DNA of 64,000 nt, taken from assembly GCF_964340395.1 (NCBI RefSeq), contig NC_135553.1, positions 4,272,001 to 4,336,000 on the forward strand, given 5' to 3'. Source of the stretch: Glandiceps talaboti. Its lineage: Eukaryota > Hemichordata > Enteropneusta > Spengelidae. The notes beneath the pieces were generated by a model, which saw nothing but the letters and a program-made list of their open reading frames with translations, was not told the DNA's origin and ran no database searches. Shown piece after piece: positions 35,954 to 49,255 of this stretch (positions are counted from its first letter, which is position 1; every line of letters begins with the position of its first letter). Both the position numbers and the translations under genes were made by a program.

Positions 35954-37659
35954 TCTTTGCCTGCTGTTCAATATCCTCTGATACACTTAAAGATATCAAA
36001 TATCAACGTAGTCTATATAAATGCGATCCTACAATTAAGTATATACTGCTGTGTTCAGCTAACAAATTACAAATATGATTATTCATAGACAAAAATAGGA
36101 TTCTATACTTTCTACATATACCAGTCACAACTACCTACATGTAGTAAATGCACATAAAACGAAGACATAGCTTGCTTGGAGTCATTGTAAGCTTTATATG
36201 ATAGCATACGACATTCTCTATACAAATTCCAAACTCTAATGGGCGAAACAAAATGGAATAGTGGAAATAATTACGCTACGCGACTAAGTGAACGACTCTT
36301 ATTGAGCCGCACCGGACCAAATCGACCTCTCAACTCTTATCATTTGATATATTCACAAGCACGTAGAGAGAAGTTGTTTGTTGAAAGATGATAAAAAGTC
36401 GAGGGAGTTGTTATAGTGATATTTATTCATTGAGGAATTCACGAGTTTACATTTGAGAGTTTTAACAGAATCCATACTAGTACCGTGTGGTGATTGAACG
36501 TGTTGCTAAACCAATTGATTGTGTCATACAGACCGTGGGTCAACTCTCTTTACTCACTTTATAAGTCGTTTGGATTGAAAAGGAGGAAACACTTTCAAAC
36601 CATTGGTGACGTTTTCTTTATCTTTCGCCTTTTTATTATCTTTTCCCCTGCTATATTTGATCGTAAAGATCCATTTACATCACTACCTCATTACAGTAAG
36701 AGTCTTTTAAACTATTCCAGAATTAAATTACACGATGTTGATCATTTACAAACACAGAGTTGGACTCGTGAAACTTTCACATCAAAGTTATACAATTTCC
36801 ATTAAACCTACACAAAAATAACGCCGACATGTTAAAACACAAAGGTTAAAAAACCCATTACTTGCTGTATTCAATACTGGACCCGTGATAGTTTTGTTTC
36901 TATATTGTCGTAAAATCGCAAGACACCTTTACGTCGATAGTAAAGCAAGCTCCCCACCAATACCTTCTCCTGCGAGAGTGGTATCATTATTATATTTGTG
37001 AGAATATGTTCGTACTGTGTGACGTGGTATGGTATATAACTACTAGTACTATTACATTTAAAGCACGGTGATAAATACAACGACATTTTGTCTGAATTGT
37101 AAAACCCTGAAATGAATTCTGTGTATAGTGCGAAGTAGTTTAAGTTAACAACCATGTAGGTTGGGGTGAACCAGCTATAAAGAAATGATGGCGCAAGAAT
37201 CGTTATCCAATCTATGATTGAACCGTAGATATTACAGTTGTAATATAGACAGGAAAGAACCACATAGATAATTACTTTGTGTAGATTTCAATATCAAGTT
37301 CTATGGCGGTACTTGAGTGTACATTGAACCGTCAACACCTCCAATTCATTTTCAGTGCTCATATGGCGATAAGAATCTTGAAGATGGTGAGCCGGCTTTG
37401 AAAGGCAACAAATCTTCACATCTATCGCTTTCAGGAATTTCCTGTTTACACAATAATGCCATATCTGATATGTGAGAAGTCAAAAATAGAACACTTTTCG
37501 TCATCTGACACAAATACAATTTGCCTTGGCGCAATACGAACTGGGTTTTATTTATTTCGATATAATACACATATACTAATAAAAATAATCATTTGGGTTA
37601 GAAAAAAAGTTCTTAAAATACATATGTACTGAATATGAATTCACTGTGACTATGAACTG

Positions 37660-37660
<1 letters not shown>

Positions 37661-37711
<51 letters not shown>

Positions 37712-37792
37712 TACATACATACATACATACATACATACATACATACATACACACATACATTTCATACATACATACATACATACATACATACA

Positions 37793-37824
<32 letters not shown>

Positions 37825-37868
37825 CATACATACATACATACATACATACATACATACATACATACATA
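37661..37868. repeat. (CA)n / (CATA)n compound microsatellite
   Basis: CA dinucleotides to about 37706, then CATA tetranucleotides to 37868 with a few interruptions. Confidence 0.95.
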
Positions 37869-39072
37869 ATGAAGAAATGTCTCCTTTACCATTATCTTGT
37901 GTGAGCGCATCCATTTTCTTTTACAATCACATCATCAACGCAATTCAATAACAATTCAATTGATAGGCACAGTAGAAAATACTGTCAAAATCTTCTTCTG
38001 CTCAAAATCACACAAAAGAAATTGATACGTACACCAATGATTAAATCATCACTTATTCACTACACTGTAACTGTAATCTATTGTATTTAAAGTACATTTG
38101 ATTCTTCGGAAACATCAAACTGTTGTGACCCTTTGTTATAAATGGCGTTAACTGTGCGTTTAATGTAGTTTGTTAGAATTATAAATATATAAGCTTACCG
38201 CCGGTACAAATTCGTGGACGAATCAATAGGTCACAATTGTTTGTGAACGTTGAAAAATTCACTCCCAGTGTTTTCGAAATCAATCGGCAGGGATTCAGGT
38301 ATCTGGACATTGTACACGCTGTCAAAGTGGTGATGATGCATAGCTTACTTGAATATTGACGCAAAATAAACATATACAAGCCAACGTTGAATTCTAATTT
38401 AGTCAAAATGGAATTTTTTTGTTTATCTCTTTTGCTATATTAGGCACAAACAAGCTATTAATAGGCAGTGGTCTGTCAACGATAAGGGGTTAACCACCGA
38501 ACAATACCGCAAAATGCCCTTCAAGTCCGACGATTGCCATAACTATGTGGTCTTCAGTGCAAACAAACTCACAAGAAAGATGTGGAATGACACACTATTT
38601 TTGTATGTGTACTTTTCTGAGTATTAGTGGAGGAATTGATCTGTACATACATGGTATATATCAGTAGCTTTCAAATTCTTTTTTGCCGAATAATTTTTAA
38701 AATGCGACTTGAACGTGACAGTGAAATTCTTTCTCCGTATAGTTATGTGCCAGTCAAATGTCCTCTGCGTGCAACTAATGGCGAAATACAAGTCATCAAC
38801 TTTATAACATCTACTTAGCGAACAATCACAAGGATAAAGAGCTTGTCTGATATGAACTGTGTAGTTTATTTCGACAACGTATTTCAATGTTCATTTCGTT
38901 TCCACCATGTTGTCAATTACAACCGAGATATTGGACTTGAAATACCAATCACGTTTCATTTCATCAAAGTCCCATCATACGTCAACATAACAGTCAACAC
39001 AATGTACATTTCATAGTATTAGGCTGATATTGTTCTGGCAAAGAAGTGAAGCAAAATCGAATTACGCACTTT

Positions 39073-39157
39073 GATTGTGAACGTTTTGATAGTGAACGTT
39101 TTGATTGTGAACGTTTTGATAGTGAACGTTTTGATTGTGAACGTTTTGATAGTGAAC
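39073..39157. repeat. 15-bp minisatellite with strict 30-bp alternation
   Basis: Nearly six tandem copies of a 15-mer alternate regularly between gattgtgaacgtttt and gatagtgaacgtttt, so the true repeat is 30 bp and present about three times without other change. The 15-bp period keeps reading frames open on both strands (FDCER/FDSER forward, SKRSQ/SKRSL reverse), but there is no sign of a gene. Confidence 0.9.
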
Positions 39158-40446
39158 ACATTGCGTACAAAGCGTTCATTACTCAGCGTGGACGTGTCTC
39201 ACTGAAATATTCTCGAGTATCACTTATAACATACAAATGTACGTCAATCTGATAATTAAATTTGTGGGTTTTTTTTGTCAAAAACATATGTTCAAAGTCA
39301 TGATAACCAAAAATAGGCTTTGGTTTCCACATCATCTATCACTTGGTATTTAAATAGCTGGGTAAAGAAAATGGAAGCCCATTGAAAATGGTTATTATTG
39401 AAAAGGTGGACGGTTTGGCAAATTTTTAATTCAGAATCTGATTCAGAAACAAGAATAATGCATATACGTGTATGGCTGAAACCTAACAGAAAGCCCAGAT
39501 GTGCAAAACAAGAACGTAACTCAAAAAGAAAACGGTGTACATTAGCTTGGAACAGTTACAGTCAAATGTTAAAATAAGAATACAATATAGTTTCTCTGAT
39601 GGTTCCTGTTTGATATAAAAACAAGATTGCATTGAATTTGTTAATTGCGAGGTTCAAGTTATAAGGAACACAGTCAATTTTTCTTGTCTGTGGCCAAATT
39701 ATAAGATACTTTTCCCGTTGTTTGTACCGGGTGGACTAAGATAGCTTTGATATGTTGATAGTGTTACGATCCAAAATATCGTATTTCGGAATTATTACTG
39801 TGCTGGCGTTCTATTCTCGTTCCAATAGTACTCATATCTGATGATCAACAGAGCTAAATGAAGAGAAAGAATAAATTTGACATTTGAGTGTTTACGCAAG
39901 TACAATCTACATTCTTTACATACATGGTACAAAAGTGGAAAAGTTAGCCCAATCGGGGAAAATAAAACATGTTGAAATCTAACAGACACTTGAAAAGACA
40001 CGACGGCAAATATTCAAAATGACGGTATGTCGAGTCATCTAGCACAGTCAGAGGTTAATTTGTATTCATTTATGTCAGTTACATTGACGAGTATTGTTCT
40101 GGTATTCAATTTTCACTGATAATCGCTTGCTATGAATAGAGAATGTAATTGTCACAGGCTTGACAAAATATAAACGGAGTAGCCTCTGAAAGTATTGTTG
40201 GCGCCATAAACTGATGACATGACCCTACCTGAACCTCTGCTATGATTAAGGAGAAAATCCAATTATACAATGTATGTCTCATATTGGTAACTTCATGGAA
40301 AAGAGTTTCCGGTGTATACGAATAGTTTTCAATCTGGATATGTTACACAAGTCTTATATCATTTGGGATCAGAAATGACAGATAGTATAATTGAGGAATC
40401 GGAATCTGACATCATTCGGACACCCTAGGGCATTGTGATGCTACTG

Positions 40447-40479
40447 TCCTACCCCAACACCTAAAGTGATGGGGTAGGA
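40447..40479. repeat. Perfect 10-bp inverted repeat (hairpin)
   Basis: tcctacccca (40447-40456) and tggggtagga (40470-40479) are exact reverse complements around a 13-base loop. Weaker pairing outside it (actg / cagt-like bases) could extend the stem slightly. Confidence 0.6.
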
Positions 40480-41633
40480 TTGTACTGACAGAAAAGGGAC
40501 TATCACAGCATTAACACTGCATTTCCGATAATGGTTTCTTCCAAACATATTTTTTATTCACCCCCATCTATATATTGTGAGCTAAATCATTATTAAATGT
40601 AACATTCTGCACCTACCTTCCAGACTACTGTTAAGAATTAAGTGTTGTATTAGAAGAAACCAGGCGAAAAGATACGGATTCATAATTCTATATAGTTATC
40701 ATGCTAGCCACTGGCTAAAACAACATAATTGAATCTCATGCGAATCTGGTGTCAAATTGATCATTCTGATGACTGACTGACTAACTAACTGACAAAATCG
40801 ATACAGATCGACGGGTATCACTAAATAAACAAAGTTATGTTATCACTATCGACTTTCTATTGATATCAGCCTTACCGATAAACCCCGATCGATCACGTGA
40901 CTCAGATACATGCAGAGGTATTATTGATTAGGGGTTTAAATCCCTCGCAGACAACCTAATGTGTCCTGCATCACTTTGTAGCTATAGAAACCCGTTCTCT
41001 CATTTCAACAAGAGGAAGATACTTTTGTTAGCCGTTTCTTAAAATGTTGTGGTTAAAAGGAAGATGAGAACCTTACTGTACTGGACAATGAAATACAACT
41101 GTAAATGTTACTGTTATTTTGGTCAGCACGAACCTGATCGTAACATTTAACATCGTGTAGAGGATCTGTAGACATTAGACGTTAAAAGGTTCATTTGAAA
41201 TATTATGTGAAAGGCGGTACTATTACGCAAATGGCTGTTTAGCAAGTAATCATACGTTACTATGACAAAGTCATTAAAGCCATATAACATGACAATAATC
41301 AGAGATCGAAAACGAGATAACGATTGGTTTGGGGCAAATAGAGATGGTCACGATTCATGTTTTTTCAACTTAAGTCTCTTCGATCTCTCTATTTTCAGAT
41401 TCATCATTTGTAGCCGTTAAATTTGACAATGATAGGAGTACTACGTAGTATTGGTCTTATAATCCGTACAGGCCTAGGTGTAGTGCATGTGTGAGAGACT
41501 ACTATGTCTGCCACTAATGTGTAAATTGAGACTTTGAGAAATAATGTTACATAGTAACTGTTACTGATGTACTCTTTCCTATGCTATTAAGGGAGTCGGT
41601 CTATCTGTCGACGTCTCTCTTTTGTTGTTTGCC

Positions 41634-41657
41634 CGTGTGTGTGTGTGTGTGTGTGTG

Positions 41658-41698
<41 letters not shown>

Positions 41699-41780
41699 GC
41701 ATCCACCCCTTCCCCTCTGTCTGTCTATCTGCTTGTCCCTGGTGTCTCTCTGTTCCTTTGTCTGTCTGTCTGTCTGCCTG

Positions 41781-41865
<85 letters not shown>

Positions 41866-41890
41866 TTCTGTGTCTGTCAGAGTCTAAGTC

Positions 41891-41965
<75 letters not shown>

Positions 41966-41970
41966 CTTTC
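41634..41970. repeat. (GT)n / (GTCT)n microsatellite
   Basis: GT dinucleotides to about 41660 lead into three GTCT tetranucleotide blocks separated by short C/T-rich segments, followed by a C10 run at 41972-41981. Confidence 0.95.
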
Positions 41971-43584
41971 TCCCCCCCCCCGTCCCAGGAAAGCATGGGA
42001 AAATTATGATTAACTACATAAAAGTTACTAGTATATAAACCAGGACAGGATAATCAACTTTGTGTGTGTGTAGGTCATTTACCTCCACGACATAGAACAG
42101 GTCATGGCGATGAATCATAGTGATTTAGTATGAGACTTGAGAGACTTGATAATTCCCAAGATTTCTTTTCGTATCCTTTAAGAGAACTTTGTATGTATAG
42201 AATAATTACAAATTTATTGTGTCGAAAGTTAACCCAAGATGATAATATATATCGTGACAACGGTTATTATGAGAAAACGACATTTATCATGTCAAAGGTC
42301 AATGTTGGCATGGTTTGATAATTATACCTTGGTTATTAATTTTATTGATTTCAAAATACTACTATGACTACGCTACAAAAATTAGTCATCACTTTTGAAT
42401 TGATTTTAAACATATTCAAGTCTACTGTTTTCGCCATTAGTACATTACATTTGATTGGTTCGTATCATTGGTGATACTTAAGACTAGTCACATCTACTTC
42501 ACCCCCCCCCCCCTCCTTAAATCTGCACTAGCTGAAACTGGGACTCAATTAACCAAAGATGTATTCACTAGAAATTGGTCAATTACTCATAAAAAGACAC
42601 TGTATCTGTTAATTAGTGGTCAATAGTATTGAGCAGAAGCTTGGTTTTGAATCTATCGCCATGCTATATAAAAACTGCATTAGTTGCAACTGAAGTGTCG
42701 TTTTTCAGAACAACCACATTCACTGAATACCAATATAAATTATATAGACATTGCACACATTAATCAATGGTCGATATTATCCAGAAGCAGTACAGAAACA
42801 GGTTGAAATGATGATGGCCGTTGATGGTATACAGCAGCTAGAAATAAACGTGTTTACCCACAAGTGATGAAATACTCTTCAGGGTGTACGATAATACGAG
42901 TAAGTTATTACATCTTACAACACATATATATACACCCCATTCCAGTTACAGTTGCTTTAACAGATCATGACCACGTAAAACGGGTTGATTACAGTACTGA
43001 CACTTTTTGTGTGCGATAAAAGTGTTATCGGTGCTAATATTGCATTTACTATATGAGGTGGTTTACAATCCATTGGCAAGTGAATAAGTGATAAGCTATC
43101 TGTATCCTGATAACGCCTTTATTCTGAATCATAGACCAACAGACTTAACTGTGACGTGATATATGTAGAATGTTAAACAAGAGAAAGTCTTTCCATGAAT
43201 GCACAACTATACATTCAAGTTGAAGCAGCATTCGTAAAGGTGGAAACCTTCATTGTACAGGTAGCCATTTGTGGTACAGTAGTCTAAGATTGAACACGAT
43301 ACATATCATGCTGATGTTACAAATTACAAAACAAAACAAACAATAACAATTAAAATAAATGATATAGATAAAAAGGAATAAACAAAACTTGTCAGATGTC
43401 CTTTCCTCCTATGAAGCCATCCTATTAAAATTCAACAGAATGAAGCAAAGCGAGCCGGAGGGTAAAATAAAATCGATGTATGTTGACACTTTATCCATAT
43501 AGTCACTTGATAATAAAAGTAACATCTGTCCATTTCATAATTAGATTTTCATAATGGATATTCTTCACAGAAATGGGACAAACT

Positions 43585-43893
<309 letters not shown>

Positions 43894-44822
43894 ATATAGT
43901 AAAAAACGGTAGTAAAAGCAGTTTTAAGTGTTGTGAAAATAAATCTTTAAACAATACCCTATCTAGTGAATCACTACATGATCTTATAATAACATTCGCA
44001 GACAGAATTATTACAAAATTAAATATCAAGGCGTGAGAAATTTGAAGTTGTATATCTCATTGCAGATAAGATTTTATTCATATTAAACATTATTCAAAGA
44101 CAATAAAGAGAACACCACACAGTACGGATAGTTATATCATCAGATGTTAGTACAAAATACCACGTTACTATTCTCCCCAATCTGCTGTAGTATTTATAAA
44201 CTATTAAACTCACCATAGTCTGTTTTTATTTTGTTTTAATTCATCTATTAATTTGATCATTTAGTCCTCTTTTTGACAAATTTCATCTTTATTTGAAACT
44301 ATGATTATGTAAATAACCATTCCTTCTAATATTGAAATAAAGATTTCGGAAAGAAAAAAAAAGATTACATTTCTAAGCGATGTCATGTTTGTTTTCAAAT
44401 TTCGTTGCCGTAAAGAGGTCTGCCGCACCGCAGTGGTTTTACGACGATAGTTCTCAAGGTCTTCATTAGACTCTCATTGATTTACTATAATGTCAAACCA
44501 AATATTAACTATTTTTAGATCTGTGTCAAACCAACCCAGTATCCAGATTACATTTTCTTTACTTTAATCTGTGGAGTGACCTTTGAAGCAGTGAAAACCA
44601 TTAAGTGCAAGTGATTTTCCCCGGGATTTTCTAGCAGCTCCTTATGATCCCACACGTGTGATGAAAGAACGAAAAATCATCGTTTTCAGAGATTTCTCAA
44701 TCCACAGATATACTGAACATGGTAATTGTTAAAATACGAGCAAGTCATGCTGTCTTCGCAAATACCAACAGGTCATTAAATTCCGCGAAAGAAAACTTGC
44801 TGATGCCATGCGAACGAGGACC

Positions 44823-44843
44823 TGACGTCACAACATGACGTCA
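44823..44843. promoter_or_regulatory. Paired full CRE sites
   Basis: Two perfect TGACGTCA palindromes (44823-44830 and 44836-44843) are separated by five bases. TGACGTCA is the CREB/ATF consensus (established). The pair lies in FBXL16 intron 1 and could be part of an intronic enhancer, which is inference. Confidence 0.4.
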
Positions 44844-46126
44844 GTCGTAAGACAGCCATCGCCTTTCCATATTCATTATTTCAATGTATAAAACCTGTTC
44901 TGGAAATCTACAGAAGGGGAACATTTACGATGAAGTCAATGTGAACACAATTTTTAGAGCAAGCATTCTGCGATCCGAACCTGGTAATTCACTTCTGCAC
45001 TAGTCGCTATTTTAGGAACAAAATTCCGTTAAGTATTGATCTTACGAATTAGCATTTGGATCCTCTGAAATAAATATGTAAATACTGTTTATCCTATAAA
45101 TGAAATATACTCATTTATTTCCATGTACCTTGCAGAATGTGTCAAATATATCATGTTAAACTATTTCTCCCAATTCCTATATTATATCTCCTGCTGAATA
45201 TCAATTTTTATATAAAACATCAACTAATTATATGATATCCAAGTTATGAACAGTAACAGGATTCTACCACATACATGCTAATATATGTAAAAGTAATTCA
45301 TGTACTTGATGTAAAAACAATCCACGTGTGATCAATTTCACGGTGGAATGACGAGCGCTCAATTACGTCAACAAAATAAACCGGCAGAAGTAGCCTAATT
45401 TGTTCCCTTGTGAATATTTTTTTTCAAATAAACAGAAGCATGTATATTAACAAGGTCAAGTCCAACCCATAGATGAAAAACATTGTCTCACATTACGAAT
45501 TTTCCTGTCTTAAATACAGCAAATATTGGAAAGTGTCCCGCTTACCAGTCTCTTGACCTTTGTATGTTCAAATACAAATTATAAAATAAAGTGCCACATT
45601 TACTTGACAAGAAACTGTTTAAAATTCAATGTAGCCTTCTACTTAAATTTCATCCTAAATGGAGCGAGTATGTGAAGTTGTGTGCGGAATCCTGAATGAG
45701 TGGAAATTTCCCGATGACCTAATCACCGATTTCAATACTTCAAGTTTTCAACAATTTCAAGAAATTAACATGACTGTTTCGAAATACCGTTTGACTGTTT
45801 TAGTTGTATACTTCGAAAAGCATTGTTAAAATGATCATATGTGGAATTGGGTATTTATTTATTGGGTTTTAATTGATAAAACGGCTTTACTATTTTTTTC
45901 TACTTGCAACAAAAAATGAAACAAGATAGACTGAGTCTGTGTTTGAAACTCTATAAATTTGAAAAAGCTTCAAAATATGTAAACATTTATTGTGCGTACA
46001 ATAACAATCGTTTTACATAATTTAATTGTTTCTTTCTATCAATGTGACGTCCCGAATCAGCCAAAGCTCAAACTGCTGTTATTTGTTTTTAAGGACTGAA
46101 ATCCTACCACTATAAGATCACATAGA

Positions 46127-46546
46127 CACCACCACCACCACCACCACCACTAACAACAACAACAACAAAAGCAACAACATGTTTACATTGAGCTCCTCCA
46201 ACTATAGCCATATACTGTATTACTGCACGTAGTGTTTTCATCAACATAGTAGGTCTTTTCATTTCCACAAATCTTCACCAGTGCCCCAGGAGATACAATT
46301 TATCAAATTTGTTAGCTCAATCGCCACTGTCATTAGTTATGTATTGATGGTCAAGTGGACACACTACTTAAAACATCATATTGATTTAATCTTTGTATGG
46401 TTTTGATTTTCAAGACAGTATTAATTGACGCCTTGTGAGGGATTCACAGCTTCCTGTATTTATTGACGTACACTCCTCAAGTCAATCATACTATAAAATT
46501 TACTGGTCCAATATCTGAGTTATACTTCGCATTTGTTGTAATTCTG

Positions 46547-46599
<53 letters not shown>

Positions 46600-46605
46600 A
46601 CGTTG
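46127..46605. repeat. Trinucleotide repeats (CAC)n, (CAA)n and (TTG)n
   Basis: (CAC)n and (CAA)n at 46127-46170 and (TTG)n at about 46546-46605 are reverse-complement-type tracts roughly 400 bp apart; the DNA between them looks unique. Confidence 0.85.
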
Positions 46606-49020
46606 TTGTTGTTTTTGTTTGGGGTTAAATGACATTCATGTGTTTTGTTTCATAAGAAAGTATAGCTATAGCTTGTACATTCGTTTTATTGAGTACCATT
46701 CAGGATATGTGTACATGACTACTTTCATGTACGGTGCAGGGAAATATCTTATTTTGTCATGAACGTAGGAACAGAAAAATGTAAATAGTTCGACTGTAGA
46801 CGAACAATTGTTATAACCTATATGAAATAGGGACAGGTCTTCCCTTTACTTTGATAAGTGTTCTGTTGATTTTCAAGAATCCTTGCTATGCATATACATT
46901 CGTGTCTCGACGACGATTGACGGCGTGTCATAACATATACAGGCGAGAGGTAGACGTACGTGAGTGTTTCGCCGAATCAACTTTGCTATACACGTGTTTT
47001 CCACGATCCATTTTTTAATGTTTGCTACGTGACTTACCATTGCAATTTAATACAAAATCATGTCATATAGTTCAATGCGCAATATAAGTTACAAACATTG
47101 TTTTTCTTTTCAAAAAATAACATTTATCATTGTCATTATATAGACAAACAGGAATGTATGTCAACACCATAGAATTTATCAGACTAATGAGGTGACCCGT
47201 TATTTCCTATCCAGAATTTGGATATTAACTATTATATAATATGTCATATGTCTATTAGAAAAGAATGTCTCTACTTTTACATGTTGAACTTCCTAAAACG
47301 TTATTGTCAATGAGTGACCCTAATCAGGAATTATTTAAGTGCAACTCCGAACAATTATTTTTGATGGAAGAAAATAAAAGAAAGAAAAAGAAATGGTCGT
47401 TACCCATTCAATTCTTCTACCTACAGGTGAAATGGAATAACCCAATTTTCACCTACGTATATTTCACGTCACGTAATATGTTTTCTACGTCACTGACACC
47501 TCCCGCGGTTACAAATGAGCCAAACACAAATTGATGGCTTCGGGCATAGATACTTTGTTACTCGATCTAGAAGGAATTCATGGAAGTTCACATTCTTAAT
47601 ATTCATGGAAGACTTTCGTTCAACGGAATTCGGTCCCTTGAGTCACTTATCTTTTCCGGCTTCGTTAATTATTCAGGAAACTTGCACGAGTAGTCTTTTA
47701 CTGTTACATTAACAAGCAAAGTTAGTACAGCTTTCCAAGATATTCAATTGTATTAATTTTCAGTTGCTGTATTGATGTCATAACGTGGAGTAATATTCAC
47801 ATTTTTTAATTTCCTTTTTCCATTGAATCTATTTGTATCATCTCTAGTGCAATCGACACTAATAGAATCACCTTTTAGACACATTTCGATCAGAAAGTGT
47901 AGTTTGCTTCAGAATAATTGTATTTGGAATGGTGGTGTTAGGTTGATTTCCACTTGCTTTCAACCTTCAACAGCTGTACATAGCTAGGTACTGTGATAAC
48001 TCAATTTTACTGTGTGTTCGTTTTCATTAAAGAAATGCTCATCACCTTTGCATGCACGAAACCAAGGTCTGTGAATAATTCAATCATGTCATTCTCGTGT
48101 AGTCGAACTTTGACCTACATTTGCATATTGCTTCTCCCTCTCCCTGTTTCATTCAACTTCATTAATCCCCATTTCAGAACCTTTTACTCTTAGACACTTC
48201 CACTCAACAACGTAATTCATCTTATCATTTGATTCAGCTCTAGAAAGACAGATTCAATTGAATTGACGTTACCATAGCAACATAATGAGTCTCTAGGAAA
48301 ATATGAATATCATATGCTGTGCATCATATTGGACCAATGATCACCAATCTCGGAAACATCTGATAATTCCGGATAAAGCCAAATGTCAAACGTTAAGTTA
48401 CACATGGTGACGCGAACCACCTTAGCGACAAATACTAGGTTACCATAATCGGAGATCCTATCATCCATAGTATCCCTTCATCCATAATTCATAAAACATA
48501 CAAATTGCTGTATCCTGACCAGAGAAACTACCATGAGTTTGATGTGGACATTCCTTGTGGACATGGTACTGCTGCAAGTAAAAGGGAATTTACAATGATG
48601 CTATTAATAGCTATAACATTGGGAATTGATACCGTCATAGCCAGATGTTCGTGTTTTGTGATATAAATCAACAGATCAGAATGTCAAATAGGCACCTCTA
48701 TCTTGACTATATTTACAGTAATTGCCTACTGTTATGCTGACACCGATGGCCTAGGAAATACTAAATCTTTAAGAGTACAAGTAATATCAAAGACAAACAC
48801 ACATACTATGTATTTCGAAATTAATTAAGAGTATTATCTAAAATATCTCAAATGGCCTTGTTCGTGACATAAACCTTTTTATATCAATTTCATACTCCAA
48901 TAGTATTTTTAGAACAGAGTGGAATGTTATTGCAAAGCAGGAACACCAATAACATTGATAAAAAGGATATTAACAAATACACACAGAGGCATATAGACAC
49001 ACACATAATTACACACATAT

Positions 49021-49112
<92 letters not shown>

Positions 49113-49221
49113 GAATATCAGTGTCTCGCTGGAGAGAACAGTGCTCGATGCGAATATTAGTAGCAGAGCATTATAGACTTAATTCCAAAGAATAAGGATG
49201 TAATAAGCTTATTCTTTTGAA

Positions 49222-49254
<33 letters not shown>
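49021..49254. repeat. Two (TA)n microsatellites
   Basis: Pure TA tracts at about 49023-49108 and 49223-49254 are separated by about 115 bp of unique sequence. Confidence 0.95.

Positions 49255-49255
<1 letters not shown>

Noticed and set aside
36494-36805. 103-codon plus-strand frame in the FBXL16 intron
   Set aside because: No recognisable domain, no splice signals and AT-rich composition like the surrounding intron.
39046-39252. Repeat peptide FDCERFDSER as a small gene
   Set aside because: The frame starts with a non-ATG-supported context inside an intron, and the repeat period of 15 bp keeps frames open on both strands by itself.
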